20,183 bases of DNA, from the NCBI GenBank assembly GCA_041621405.1, contig JBFKAV010000049.1, positions 1 to 20,183 of the forward strand, read 5' to 3'. Below are positions 13,644 to 20,183 of this stretch, in pieces. The translations under genes and the position numbers were made by a program. Below the pieces are notes generated by a model, which had not been told where the DNA came from, ran no database searches, and saw nothing but the letters and a program-made list of their open reading frames with translations. The DNA comes from JBFKAV01 sp041621405 (GTDB taxonomy: Bacteria > Pseudomonadota > Alphaproteobacteria > Rhodobacterales > Rhodobacteraceae). The first letter of the stretch is position 1; each line of letters starts with the position of its first letter.

Positions 13644-14998
13644 GCCGCGCCCCCCGCGGCCGAGAGGCCGGCGTCCAGTGCGAATAGGATCTTCGCCGCC
13701 TCTGCCTCGGTGAGGATCAGAGGTGGCGACAGGATCAGGTTCGGACCCGACACGCGGACCAGCGCGCCGGCCTCGTAGGCGGCCTCCTGGACCCGGGCCA
13801 TGGTGCCCGCCTCGGCCGGGGTCTTGGCGGCGCGGTCGCTCACCAGTTCGATCGCCGTCATCAGCCCGTGGCCGCCGCGCACGTCGCCGACGAGCGCGTG
13901 CTTCGCCATCAACGCCTGGCACCCTTCGTGGAGCTGGGTACCGCGCGCCGCGGCGTTCTCGAGCACGTTCAACCGGAGGGTCTCGGTCAGGCAGGCCAGC
14001 GCGGCGGCCGCGCCCACCGGGTGGCCGGAATAGGTGTAGCCGTGGCCGATACTGGCCTTCTCGTCCGCCTCGAAGACCTCGGCCACCCGCTCGCCGATCA
14101 TCACCGCGCCGAAGGGGAAAAAACCGTTGGTGATGGCCTTGGCGGTGCACATCATGTCGGGCTTCACGCCCCAGAGCCGCGCGCCCGACCAGGCGCCGGT
14201 GCGGCCGTAGGCGGTGATCACCTCGTCGGTGATGAGCAGGATCCCGTGCCGGTCGAGGATCTCGCGCACCATCGGCAGGAACGAGGCGTGGGGCGGGATC
14301 ACGCCGCCGGCGCCGAGGATCGGCTCCATGATGAAGGCGGCGATCGTGCTGGCACCCTGGAAGGCGATCTCGTCCTCCAGCGCGGCAGCGCAGAGCTGGG
14401 CCAGCCGCTCGGGATCGGTCTCGTTGAATGGGTTGCGGTAGGTGTAGGGCGCCGGGATGTGGTGGCAGCCGGGCAGGAGCGGCTCGTAGGCGGTGCGGAA
14501 ATTGGCGTTGCCGTTGACGCTGGCGGCGCCGAAGTGGGTGCCGTGATAGCCCTTCTTCAGGCTGAGGAACTTGACCCGCCCCGCCTCGCCCCGGAGCTTG
14601 TGGTACTGCCGCGCGAGCTTCAGCGCGGTCTCCACGCTGTCGGAGCCGCCCGAGGTGAAGAAGGCGCGCGTAAGCCCGTCGGGGGCGAAGAAGCGCGCAA
14701 GCTCGTAGGAGAGCTCGATCGCTGCATCGTTCGTGGTGCCGCGGAAGGTCGAATAGTAGGGCAGGGCGTCGAGCTGGGCGGCGATCGCCGCCTTAACCGG
14801 CTGGCAGGAATAGCCGAGATTGACGTTCCAGAGCCCGCCCACCGCGTCGACCACCTCGTGGCCGTCGATGTCGCGCACGAATACTCCGTGGCCGCCGGTG
14901 AGGATCTTCGGCGGATGCGCCCGGCTGTGGGCCGGCGAGGTCATCGGGTGCCAGAAGTGGCGAGCGTTGTTTTCCTTCAGGAAGTTGGAGTCCTTCAA
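13640..14998 (-). CDS. Class III PLP-dependent aminotransferase
   Basis: This is a 452-residue omega-amino-acid/amine:pyruvate-type transaminase. PLP-site features are TSGGSDSVETALK (115-127), GYHGTHFGA (150-158), Asp258 in LITDEVITAYGRTG, and the Schiff-base Lys287 in CTAKAITNGFFPFGA; Trp59 (GGLWNVNLG) lies at the substrate entrance. The start is TTG 14998, overlapping the IclR stop as TTGA and leading into KDSNFLKENNARHFWHPM, the usual N-terminus of this family. Members convert beta-alanine, taurine, 4-aminobutyrate, putrescine or aryl amines. Next to hpa genes and an aldehyde dehydrogenase, a role in turning an aromatic or omega-amine into an aldehyde is plausible, but the substrate is not readable from sequence. 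Confidence 0.9.
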   Translation of the reverse strand: MKDSNFLKENNARHFWHPMTSPAHSRAHPPKILTGGHGVFVRDIDGHEVVDAVGGLWNVNLGYSCQPVKAAIAAQLDALPYYSTFRGTTNDAAIELSYELARFFAPDGLTRAFFTSGGSDSVETALKLARQYHKLRGEAGRVKFLSLKKGYHGTHFGAASVNGNANFRTAYEPLLPGCHHIPAPYTYRNPFNETDPERLAQLCAAALEDEIAFQGASTIAAFIMEPILGAGGVIPPHASFLPMVREILDRHGILLITDEVITAYGRTGAWSGARLWGVKPDMMCTAKAITNGFFPFGAVMIGERVAEVFEADEKASIGHGYTYSGHPVGAAAALACLTETLRLNVLENAAARGTQLHEGCQALMAKHALVGDVRGGHGLMTAIELVSDRAAKTPAEAGTMARVQEAAYEAGALVRVSGPNLILSPPLILTEAEAAKILFALDAGLSAAGGAA

Positions 14999-15804
14999 GC
15001 CGATGCCTCCCTTTTGGTCTCCGCCGCGAGGGTCCGCGCCCAGCGGTCTTCGAGCTCGGGCGGAACCGCGCCGCCCCAGTTCGCGCTGATGCTGCGTGCC
15101 GCCTCGACGAGGTGGGCGCGGATTGTGGCGGCGAGCGCCGGCGTCATGCGGCTCGCCACTGTGGCGACGGCCACGGCGCCGGCGACCTCGCCGGTCTGAT
15201 CGAAGACCGGGACGCCGATACCGTGCACGCCGACTTCGAAACTGTTCGCGGCATCGCCGAACCCGGTCTGACGGGCGGAGGCCACGGCCGCGTCGAGCTC
15301 GGCCTCGGTGGTGGGCGTGGCGGCAGTGAAGCGCGGCATTGCCCGGCGCGCCGCCTCGGAGAGGCCGGGACCTCCGAAGGCGAGCACCGCGTGGCCCTGC
15401 GAGGTCGCGTGGAGCGGCAGTTCCGGCTCGGTGATGATCACCCGGGTGCTGTGGCGGTTCGATTCCCGCGCCGCGAGCGTCAGGAGCCTAGTGCCGGAGA
15501 GCAGCGAGGCATGCGCCGTCTCGCCGGTCAGCTCGGCCAGCCGCGCGAGCGCGGGAAGGGCGCCGGCGCGGCGCGGCGTCGTGGCCTCGCGCAGTTCGGC
15601 CAGCCGCAGCACCGCCGGCCCGATCCGGTAGAGCCGGCTTTGCGGGTCCTGCTCCAGAAGCCCGACCGATTCGAGCGCGGCGAGGTGCCGGTAGGTCGTC
15701 GCCTTGTCGCGCCGGGCCAGGCGGCGGAGCTCCGACAGGCCGAGCTCGGGCCGCTCGACCGAGAAGAAGCCCAGGAGCTCGAATGCCTTTTCGACGACCG
15801 ACAT
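14995..15804 (-). CDS. IclR-family transcriptional regulator
   Basis: This is a 269-residue regulator. An N-terminal winged helix (about 1-65: SVVEKAFELLGFFS, LGLSELRRLARRDKATTYRHLAALESVGLLEQD) is followed by an IclR effector domain (ETAHASLLSG, LPLHATSQGHAVLAF, SFEVGVHGIGVPVFDQTGEVAGAVAVA). ATG 15804 is chosen because the residues further upstream, though an open frame, are a shadow of the promoter region and lack family likeness. It heads the leftward trio and is divergent from tctC. IclR proteins of this kind usually control the adjacent catabolic and transport operon and sense small carboxylic acids. Confidence 0.92.
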   Translation of the reverse strand: MSVVEKAFELLGFFSVERPELGLSELRRLARRDKATTYRHLAALESVGLLEQDPQSRLYRIGPAVLRLAELREATTPRRAGALPALARLAELTGETAHASLLSGTRLLTLAARESNRHSTRVIITEPELPLHATSQGHAVLAFGGPGLSEAARRAMPRFTAATPTTEAELDAAVASARQTGFGDAANSFEVGVHGIGVPVFDQTGEVAGAVAVATVASRMTPALAATIRAHLVEAARSISANWGGAVPPELEDRWARTLAAETKREASA

Positions 15805-15839
15805 GCTATCTTCGCTTCCGCCTTGTCCGGAAAAAAGGA

Positions 15840-15879
15840 TTGACAGGCGAAGGTTAACAAAGCAAGCTAAAATTTGCAA
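15840..15879. promoter_or_regulatory. iclR/tctC divergent promoter region with HpaR-site-like word
   Basis: The plus strand has a perfect TTGACA (15840-15845), but the best -10-like hexamer, TAAAAT (15868-15873), is 22 nt away, so an activator or a different box may be needed. The minus strand has TTGCAA (15879-15874), 17 nt, then TAACCT, a weak leftward promoter for iclR. The exact 14-mer GTTAACAAAGCAAG (15853-15866) found upstream of hpaF lies in the middle. It points toward tctC, as the other copy points toward hpaF. Confidence 0.45.
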
Positions 15880-15919
15880 CAGCGGTTCGCATAATGAACC
15901 GATCCAATGGGAGGAGACG

Positions 15920-16861
15920 ATGCGCAATCTTGGAAGGCTCCTGGGTGCGGTGGCGGTGGCCACGCTGGCCCTGACCGGCGCGAGCGGGGCCGAATACCCC
16001 GAAAAGCCCGTCGAGTTCGTGGTGCCGTGGCCGCCGGGCGACCTGGAGGACGTGCTGACCCGGATGATCGCCGACGATTTCCAGGCGGCCTATGGCGTGC
16101 CGGCCGCAGTGGTCAACAAGCCCGGCGGCGGCGGCGGTCCGTTCCCGGGCGCGGTGGAAGTGGCGAACGCGCCGGCCGACGGCTACACGATCGGATCGTT
16201 CATCATCGCGATCCCGGTGATCGGCCCGAACATCGGCATTCCGGAGCTCAATCCCAACCCGTTCGAGCCCCTGGGCAATTTCCTCACCTATCCCTTCGTG
16301 ATCGCCGCCTCGGGCGATGCGCCCTACGACGACATGGCCGGATTGGCCGAGCATGCGATGGCCAACGACGTGGCGCTGGGCCATTTCGGTGCGCCGCTGG
16401 TGCCGACCCGGGTGACGATGGCGCTGGCCAAGGAGATGGGCTTCGCCTTCGCCTCCGACGCGGCCTTCGACGCGCTCGACTGCAACACGCTCGCCTCGGG
16501 CGACGTCGACGTGATCAACACCACGCTGCAGCTGATCCTTCCCTGCCTCGACAGCGTGAAGGTGCTGGCCTCGATCGGCGCAGAGCGGATCCCGCTCACG
16601 CCCGACACGCCGACCGTGGCCGAGCTTGCCCCGGACCTGGGCCTCGCGCTCTGGAACGGGCTCTTCGTCCACAAGGATACGCCCGCGGACGTGCGCGAGA
16701 AGATCATCGCGGTCGCCAGCGAGACCGTGAAGTCGGAGCGCGCGCAGCAGCTCGCGGCCGAGACCGGTGCGCTGATCTACTGGCAGGACGCCGAGGCAGT
16801 GAAGGCGCAGATCGAGTCCGACATCGAGACCTTCGGGCGCATCAACGAGATGCTCCAGTAG
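15920..16861 (+). CDS. tctC: Tripartite tricarboxylate transporter substrate-binding protein (TctC/Bug family)
   Basis: This is a 313-residue periplasmic solute receptor. The signal peptide is about residues 1-24 (MRNLGRLLGAVAVATLALTG, cleavage near ASGA). The mature part begins EYPEKPVEFVVPW, as in Bug receptors, with VVNKPGGGGG, ADGYTIG and TPDTPTVAELAPDLGLALWNGLFV as family stretches. The usual APGGxxDxxAR loop reads PPGDLEDVLTRMIA instead, a more acidic variant that may mark a different ligand. Two cysteines (DCNTLASG and ILPCLDS) could form a disulfide. The start is ATG 15920 after GGGAGGAG. Ligands of the family are carboxylates; an aromatic acid such as 4-hydroxyphenylacetate is inferred from the neighbourhood. 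Confidence 0.92.
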   Translation: MRNLGRLLGAVAVATLALTGASGAEYPEKPVEFVVPWPPGDLEDVLTRMIADDFQAAYGVPAAVVNKPGGGGGPFPGAVEVANAPADGYTIGSFIIAIPVIGPNIGIPELNPNPFEPLGNFLTYPFVIAASGDAPYDDMAGLAEHAMANDVALGHFGAPLVPTRVTMALAKEMGFAFASDAAFDALDCNTLASGDVDVINTTLQLILPCLDSVKVLASIGAERIPLTPDTPTVAELAPDLGLALWNGLFVHKDTPADVREKIIAVASETVKSERAQQLAAETGALIYWQDAEAVKAQIESDIETFGRINEMLQ

Positions 16862-16948
16862 CAGGCTTCGGGACTCGGGCGGGGCGGTGCCGGGTTGCGG
16901 CGTCGCCTCGTCTCGGTCCGGGCCACCAGCCAAGGGGAGCGACGCGCG

Positions 16949-17488
16949 ATGGCGCGGATATGGACCCTGCAAGCCCTGTTCAAGCGCTATCGGCGCCCCG
17001 GGGACCTGGTCTTCGCCGGCGCGTTCTTCGCCCTTGCACTGTTCCTGCTCGCGCGGATCGGCGCCGAGACCCAGGCGGTCTCGGGCAACCATCTGTTCGC
17101 CCAGCCGCGGTTCTGGCCGGCGGTGTCGCTTGCCGGCATGACGGTCTTCGCCGCGCTGCACCTCGTCGGATCGGCGGTGTCGGAGCGGATCCCCGGCCGC
17201 ATGGCCGAGGTCGCGACCTGGGCGGCGGCGCTGGAATACGCAGGCTGGTTCCTGGCCTACGCGCTCGTCGTGCCGTGGCTGGGATACCTGCCCTCGACCG
17301 TGCTGCTGGCGGCCCTGCTGGTGCTGCGCTCCGGCTACCGGAGCCGGCTGGCGCTCTGGGGCGCGGTTCTCGCAGCAGTGGTCGTGGTGCTGGTGTTCAA
17401 GTCCTTCCTGCAGGTCAAGCTGCCGTCCGGTGCGGTCTACGAATACCTGCCCGCGGGGCTGCGCCAGATCATGCTGACCTATTTCTGA
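16949..17488 (+). CDS. tctB: Tripartite tricarboxylate transporter small membrane subunit (TctB family)
   Basis: This 179-residue protein has four likely membrane segments, near 18-36, 46-65, 86-113 and 122-141. The pattern GDLVFAGAFFALALFLL at the first segment and FWPAVSLAGM near the second fits TctB. ATG 16949 is chosen over an upstream in-frame TTG (16895) because AAGGGGAG lies 9 nt before it. It lies 87 nt after tctC and 9 nt before tctA. Sequence is poorly conserved in this family, so position between TctC and TctA is the stronger argument. Confidence 0.85.
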   Translation: MARIWTLQALFKRYRRPGDLVFAGAFFALALFLLARIGAETQAVSGNHLFAQPRFWPAVSLAGMTVFAALHLVGSAVSERIPGRMAEVATWAAALEYAGWFLAYALVVPWLGYLPSTVLLAALLVLRSGYRSRLALWGAVLAAVVVVLVFKSFLQVKLPSGAVYEYLPAGLRQIMLTYF

Positions 17489-17497
17489 GGGCGCGAC

Positions 17498-19018
17498 GTG
17501 TTGGAAGACATCCTCGCAGGTGCGGTGCTCTTGGCGCGCTGGGACGTGCTGGTGGCGCTGCTGATCGGCTCGATCGGCGGCGTGGTGATCGGCGCGATCC
17601 CCGGCGTCGGCCCGGCGGTCGCGATCGCGATCCTGCTGCCCGCGACCTTCGCGATGGAGCCCCTCGTCGGGCTGACGATGCTGCTCGGCATCTACGGCTC
17701 GTCGATGTATGGCGGCGCGCTGCCGGCGGTTCTGATCAACACGCCGGGCACCGCGGTCAATGCGCTCACCACCTACGACGGCTACCCGATGACCGAGCGC
17801 GGCGAGGCGCGGCGCGCTGTGTCGCTGGCCTATTCGGCCTCGTTCTGGGGCGGGATCTTCGGCATCCTCTGCCTGATCCTGCTATCCCCAGTCCTCGCGA
17901 TCATCGCGCCGATGTTCGGCAGCCGCGAGATCTTCCTCGCCGCGCTGCTCGGCATCATCCTGGTGATCCTCGCCCATCGCGGGCAGGTGATGGCGGCGGG
18001 AATGCTGGCGATGTTCGGCATCTTCCTGCAGACGATCGGCCTCCACGCCGCCACCTACACGCCGCGCTACACCTTCGGGATGACATGGCTCACCTCGGGG
18101 GTGAACCTGATCGTCGTCGTCCTCGGCCTCTTCGCGCTGAGCCAGGCCTTCCTGCTTCTGGTCCAGAAGGACGAGAGCCCCGAGCCGCAGGCGCTCGACG
18201 GCAGCCTGACGATGGGGTTCCGCGAGCTCCTGGGGCACAAGCGGGTCGCCACCGTGTCCTCGGGCTTCGGCGTGCTGATGGGCATGATCCCCGGGGTCGG
18301 CGAGTTCACTGCGCAGTTCCTCTCCTACACCTACGCGCAGAAGACCTCGAAGGCGCCGGAGCTGTTCGGCAAGGGATCGCCCGAAGGCCTGATCGCGTCT
18401 GAGGCAGCCAACAACGCGGTGCCGCCGGCGGCGATGATCCCGCTTCTGGCGCTCGGCATCCCGGGCGAGGCGCTGACGGCAATGATGCTGTCGGTGTTCT
18501 ACGTCCACAACGTGATCCCGGGGCCGCAGCTGTTCCAGAACCAGCTCGATTTCGTCTACGCGCTCTACCTCGCGCTGATCCTGCTCAACCTCGTCGTCAT
18601 CGTCTTCCTTATGCTCGCCACCAAGCCCTTGACCTGGATCATCCGGGTGCCAACGCGGTTCCTGGGGATGGTTGTGCTGATCCTGTCGTTCGTCGGCGTC
18701 TACTCGCTCCGGAATTCGCTCACCGACTGCATGGTGGCGGCCGGGTTCGGCATCCTCGGGCTGATCCTGAAGCGGCTCAACCTGCCGATCGTGCCGATCA
18801 TCCTCGGCATGGTCCTCGGCGGGATCATGGAGGTGAAGCTGCGCTCGGCCATGGCCCGGATCAAGACGCCCTTCGACATGATCGACCGGCCGATCGCCTT
18901 CCTGCTCTTCCTCGCGATCCTTTTTGTCATCGGCCTGCACATCCGCACGCTGATCAAGGAGCACCGGGCCCGGCTGCCGGAACTGGATCACGAGATGCAC
19001 GACAGCCAGCAACGCTGA
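17498..19018 (+). CDS. tctA: Tripartite tricarboxylate transporter large permease (TctA family)
   Basis: This is a 506-residue inner-membrane permease with about 11-12 hydrophobic segments. The two inverted-repeat substrate loops are visible: GVVIGAIPGVGPAVAIAILLP near residue 28 and GVLMGMIPGVGEFTAQFLSY near 260. The conserved SEAANNAVPPAAMIPLLALGIPG follows near 301. The start is GTG 17498 with GAGGG upstream; TTG 17501 is the alternative and would change one residue. It uses a cation gradient to import the ligand delivered by TctC. It is followed after 7 nt by the aldehyde dehydrogenase gene in the same transcript. Confidence 0.95.
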   Translation: MLEDILAGAVLLARWDVLVALLIGSIGGVVIGAIPGVGPAVAIAILLPATFAMEPLVGLTMLLGIYGSSMYGGALPAVLINTPGTAVNALTTYDGYPMTERGEARRAVSLAYSASFWGGIFGILCLILLSPVLAIIAPMFGSREIFLAALLGIILVILAHRGQVMAAGMLAMFGIFLQTIGLHAATYTPRYTFGMTWLTSGVNLIVVVLGLFALSQAFLLLVQKDESPEPQALDGSLTMGFRELLGHKRVATVSSGFGVLMGMIPGVGEFTAQFLSYTYAQKTSKAPELFGKGSPEGLIASEAANNAVPPAAMIPLLALGIPGEALTAMMLSVFYVHNVIPGPQLFQNQLDFVYALYLALILLNLVVIVFLMLATKPLTWIIRVPTRFLGMVVLILSFVGVYSLRNSLTDCMVAAGFGILGLILKRLNLPIVPIILGMVLGGIMEVKLRSAMARIKTPFDMIDRPIAFLLFLAILFVIGLHIRTLIKEHRARLPELDHEMHDSQQR

Positions 19019-19025
19019 GGCCGCC

Positions 19026-20183
19026 ATGGACCAGAGCCAGATCGACCGGTATCGCGCCGAACAGGTCGTCCCCCGCGGACTGATCATCGACGGCGCCGAA
19101 GCGCCCGCCGAGGACGGTGCCACGCTGGAGGTGATCTCGCCCATCGACGGCCGGGCGCTGACCACGATCGCGCGCGGCACGAAGGGCGACATGGACCGCG
19201 CCATCGGCGCCGCCCGCGCCGCCTTCGAGGACCGCCGCTGGGCCGGCCAGCCGCCGGCGGCGCGCAAGAAGGTGCTCCACCGCTGGGCCGAGCTGATCGA
19301 GGCAGAGGCGCTGAGCCTCGCGGTCCTCGGCGTGCGCGACAACGGCACCGAGATCGCCATGGCGCTGCGGGCCGAGCCCTTCTCGGCCGCCGGCACGATC
19401 CGCTACTACGCCGAGGCGCTCGACAAGGTCTATGGCGAGATCGCGCCGACCGGGGCGGACGTGCTGGCCCTCGTCCATCGCGAGCCGGTGGGCGTGGTGG
19501 GCGCGATCGTGCCCTGGAACTTCCCCTTGATGATCGGCGCCTGGAAGCTCGGCCCGGCGCTCGCCATTGGCAACTCGGTGGTGCTGAAGCCGGCCGAGGC
19601 AGCGTCGCTTTCGCTCTTGCGGCTGGCAGAGCTGGCGCTCGATGCGGGGCTGCCGCCCGGCGTCCTGAACGTGGTGACCGGCGAGGGCGCGGTGGTGGGC
19701 GAGGCGCTGGGCCTCTCGATGGGCGTGGACGCGCTCGCCTTCACCGGCTCCGGCGCGGTCGGGCGTCGGCTGCTCGACTATGCCGCGCGTTCGAACCTCA
19801 AGCGCGTCTACCTCGAGCTCGGCGGCAAGTCGCCGCACGTCGTCTTCGCCGATGCGTCCGACCTCGACCGCGCGGCGAAGGTCGCGGCCATGGGCATCTT
19901 CCGCAATTCGGGCCAGGTCTGCGTCGCCGGCTCCAGGCTCCTGGTCGAGGCGGCGATCCACGACGATTTCGTCGCCGCGGTGGCGCGCCATGCCGCAGCC
20001 CTCCGGGTGGGCGACCCGCTCGACCTTGCGACCGAGATGGGCGCTGTGACCTCGGCGGCGCAGCTCGCGCAGAACCTCGGCTTCGTCGAGACCGCCCGGG
20101 CCGAGGGCGGCAGCGTCGTCACCGGCGGCGGGCGGATCCTCGAGAAGACCGGCGGCTTCTACATGGCGCCGACCGTGGTGACC
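19026..20183 (+). CDS. NAD(P)-dependent aldehyde dehydrogenase, 3' end outside window
   Basis: The visible 386 residues are a canonical aldehyde dehydrogenase: Asn165 (VPWNFP), Lys188 (LKPAE), FTGSGAVG at 239-246, Glu264 (LELGGKSP) and catalytic Cys299 (NSGQVCVAGSRL). The frame is open to the window end, about 100 residues short of the usual 490-500. It starts at ATG 19026, 7 nt after tctA, whose final codons supply a TGAGG Shine-Dalgarno sequence, so it belongs to the transporter operon. Sequence style is PuuC/betaine-aldehyde-like. Possible roles are oxidising the aldehyde made by the nearby transaminase (e.g. 4-hydroxyphenylacetaldehyde to 4-hydroxyphenylacetate), or succinic semialdehyde released at the end of the hpa pathway. 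Both are inference. Confidence 0.92.
   Translation, partial: MDQSQIDRYRAEQVVPRGLIIDGAEAPAEDGATLEVISPIDGRALTTIARGTKGDMDRAIGAARAAFEDRRWAGQPPAARKKVLHRWAELIEAEALSLAVLGVRDNGTEIAMALRAEPFSAAGTIRYYAEALDKVYGEIAPTGADVLALVHREPVGVVGAIVPWNFPLMIGAWKLGPALAIGNSVVLKPAEAASLSLLRLAELALDAGLPPGVLNVVTGEGAVVGEALGLSMGVDALAFTGSGAVGRRLLDYAARSNLKRVYLELGGKSPHVVFADASDLDRAAKVAAMGIFRNSGQVCVAGSRLLVEAAIHDDFVAAVARHAAALRVGDPLDLATEMGAVTSAAQLAQNLGFVETARAEGGSVVTGGGRILEKTGGFYMAPTVVT

Noticed and set aside
15805..15963. N-terminal extension of the IclR regulator by 53 residues
   Set aside because: The extension crosses the promoter region and the tctC start; IclR proteins begin close to SVVEKAFELL.
16895..16948. Upstream TTG start for tctB adding 18 residues
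   Set aside because: The added residues are basic and lack family likeness, and the ATG at 16949 has a good Shine-Dalgarno sequence at 9 nt.
15907..18402. Open frame of 831 codons on the plus strand
   Set aside because: It is a second-frame shadow of tctC, tctB and tctA: arginine/glycine-rich, without family motifs, and the true genes explain the same bases.
17882..19396. 504-codon minus-strand frame under tctA and the aldehyde dehydrogenase
   Set aside because: It is histidine/arginine/glutamate-rich antisense noise with no domain; both sense genes are clear.
1..20183. CRISPR arrays, tRNA/rRNA genes, insertion sequences, phage or toxin-antitoxin genes
   Set aside because: Both strands were read for repeats with regular spacing, cloverleaf-like ends, transposase motifs and short gene pairs; none was found.

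Overview
The window is GC-rich (about two thirds G+C by eye), densely coded, and uses GTG/TTG starts and 4-nt stop/start overlaps freely. Together with the gene families present, this suggests an alphaproteobacterium, most likely a Rhodobacterales (roseobacter-type) genome. That placement is inference from style and content; no rRNA or other phylogenetic marker is present. The window holds two complete-looking catabolic blocks plus the start of a transporter block. I see no tRNA, rRNA, CRISPR array, insertion sequence or phage gene.

Region 1 (1-7174) is an inositol/rhizopine-type (moc-like) locus in two divergent arms. Leftward run a LacI-family regulator, a TIM-barrel IolI/MocC-like isomerase, a periplasmic sugar/cyclitol-binding protein (MocB-like) and the start of an ABC permease cut by the window edge. 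Rightward run a membrane di-iron desaturase/hydroxylase-like oxygenase (MocD-like), a Rieske ferredoxin (MocE), a divergent PanB-like protein and a Gfo/Idh/MocA dehydrogenase. The likely logic is uptake of an O-methylated cyclitol or inosamine, oxidative O-demethylation by MocD and MocE, then dehydrogenation and isomerisation of the ring. A 16-bp near-dyad occurs both between lacI and the isomerase gene and in front of lacI, and is the best candidate LacI operator.

Region 2 (7175-7672) is the only long gene-free stretch. It holds a 20-bp near-perfect palindrome and a strong rightward intrinsic terminator preceded by a second hairpin. This is either the end of the moc transcript or a small RNA.

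Region 3 (7673-12779) is the homoprotocatechuate meta-cleavage operon, leftward in the order hpaF-hpaE-hpaD-hpaG-hpaH, with the MarR-type regulator hpaR divergent. The ring-hydroxylating monooxygenase HpaBC and the final aldolase HpaI are not in the window.

Region 4 (12783-20183) has a leftward, translationally coupled trio (IclR regulator, class III aminotransferase, MBL-fold hydrolase). Divergent to it is a tripartite tricarboxylate transporter operon (tctC-tctB-tctA) followed closely by an aldehyde dehydrogenase truncated by the window end. An exact 14-nt AT-rich word is shared between the hpaR/hpaF promoter region and the IclR/tctC promoter region, in the same orientation relative to the hpaF and tctC operons. 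This suggests that regions 3 and 4 form one regulon, with region 4 importing and preparing a substrate (an aromatic acid, or an amine feeding 4-hydroxyphenylacetate) for the hpa pathway.
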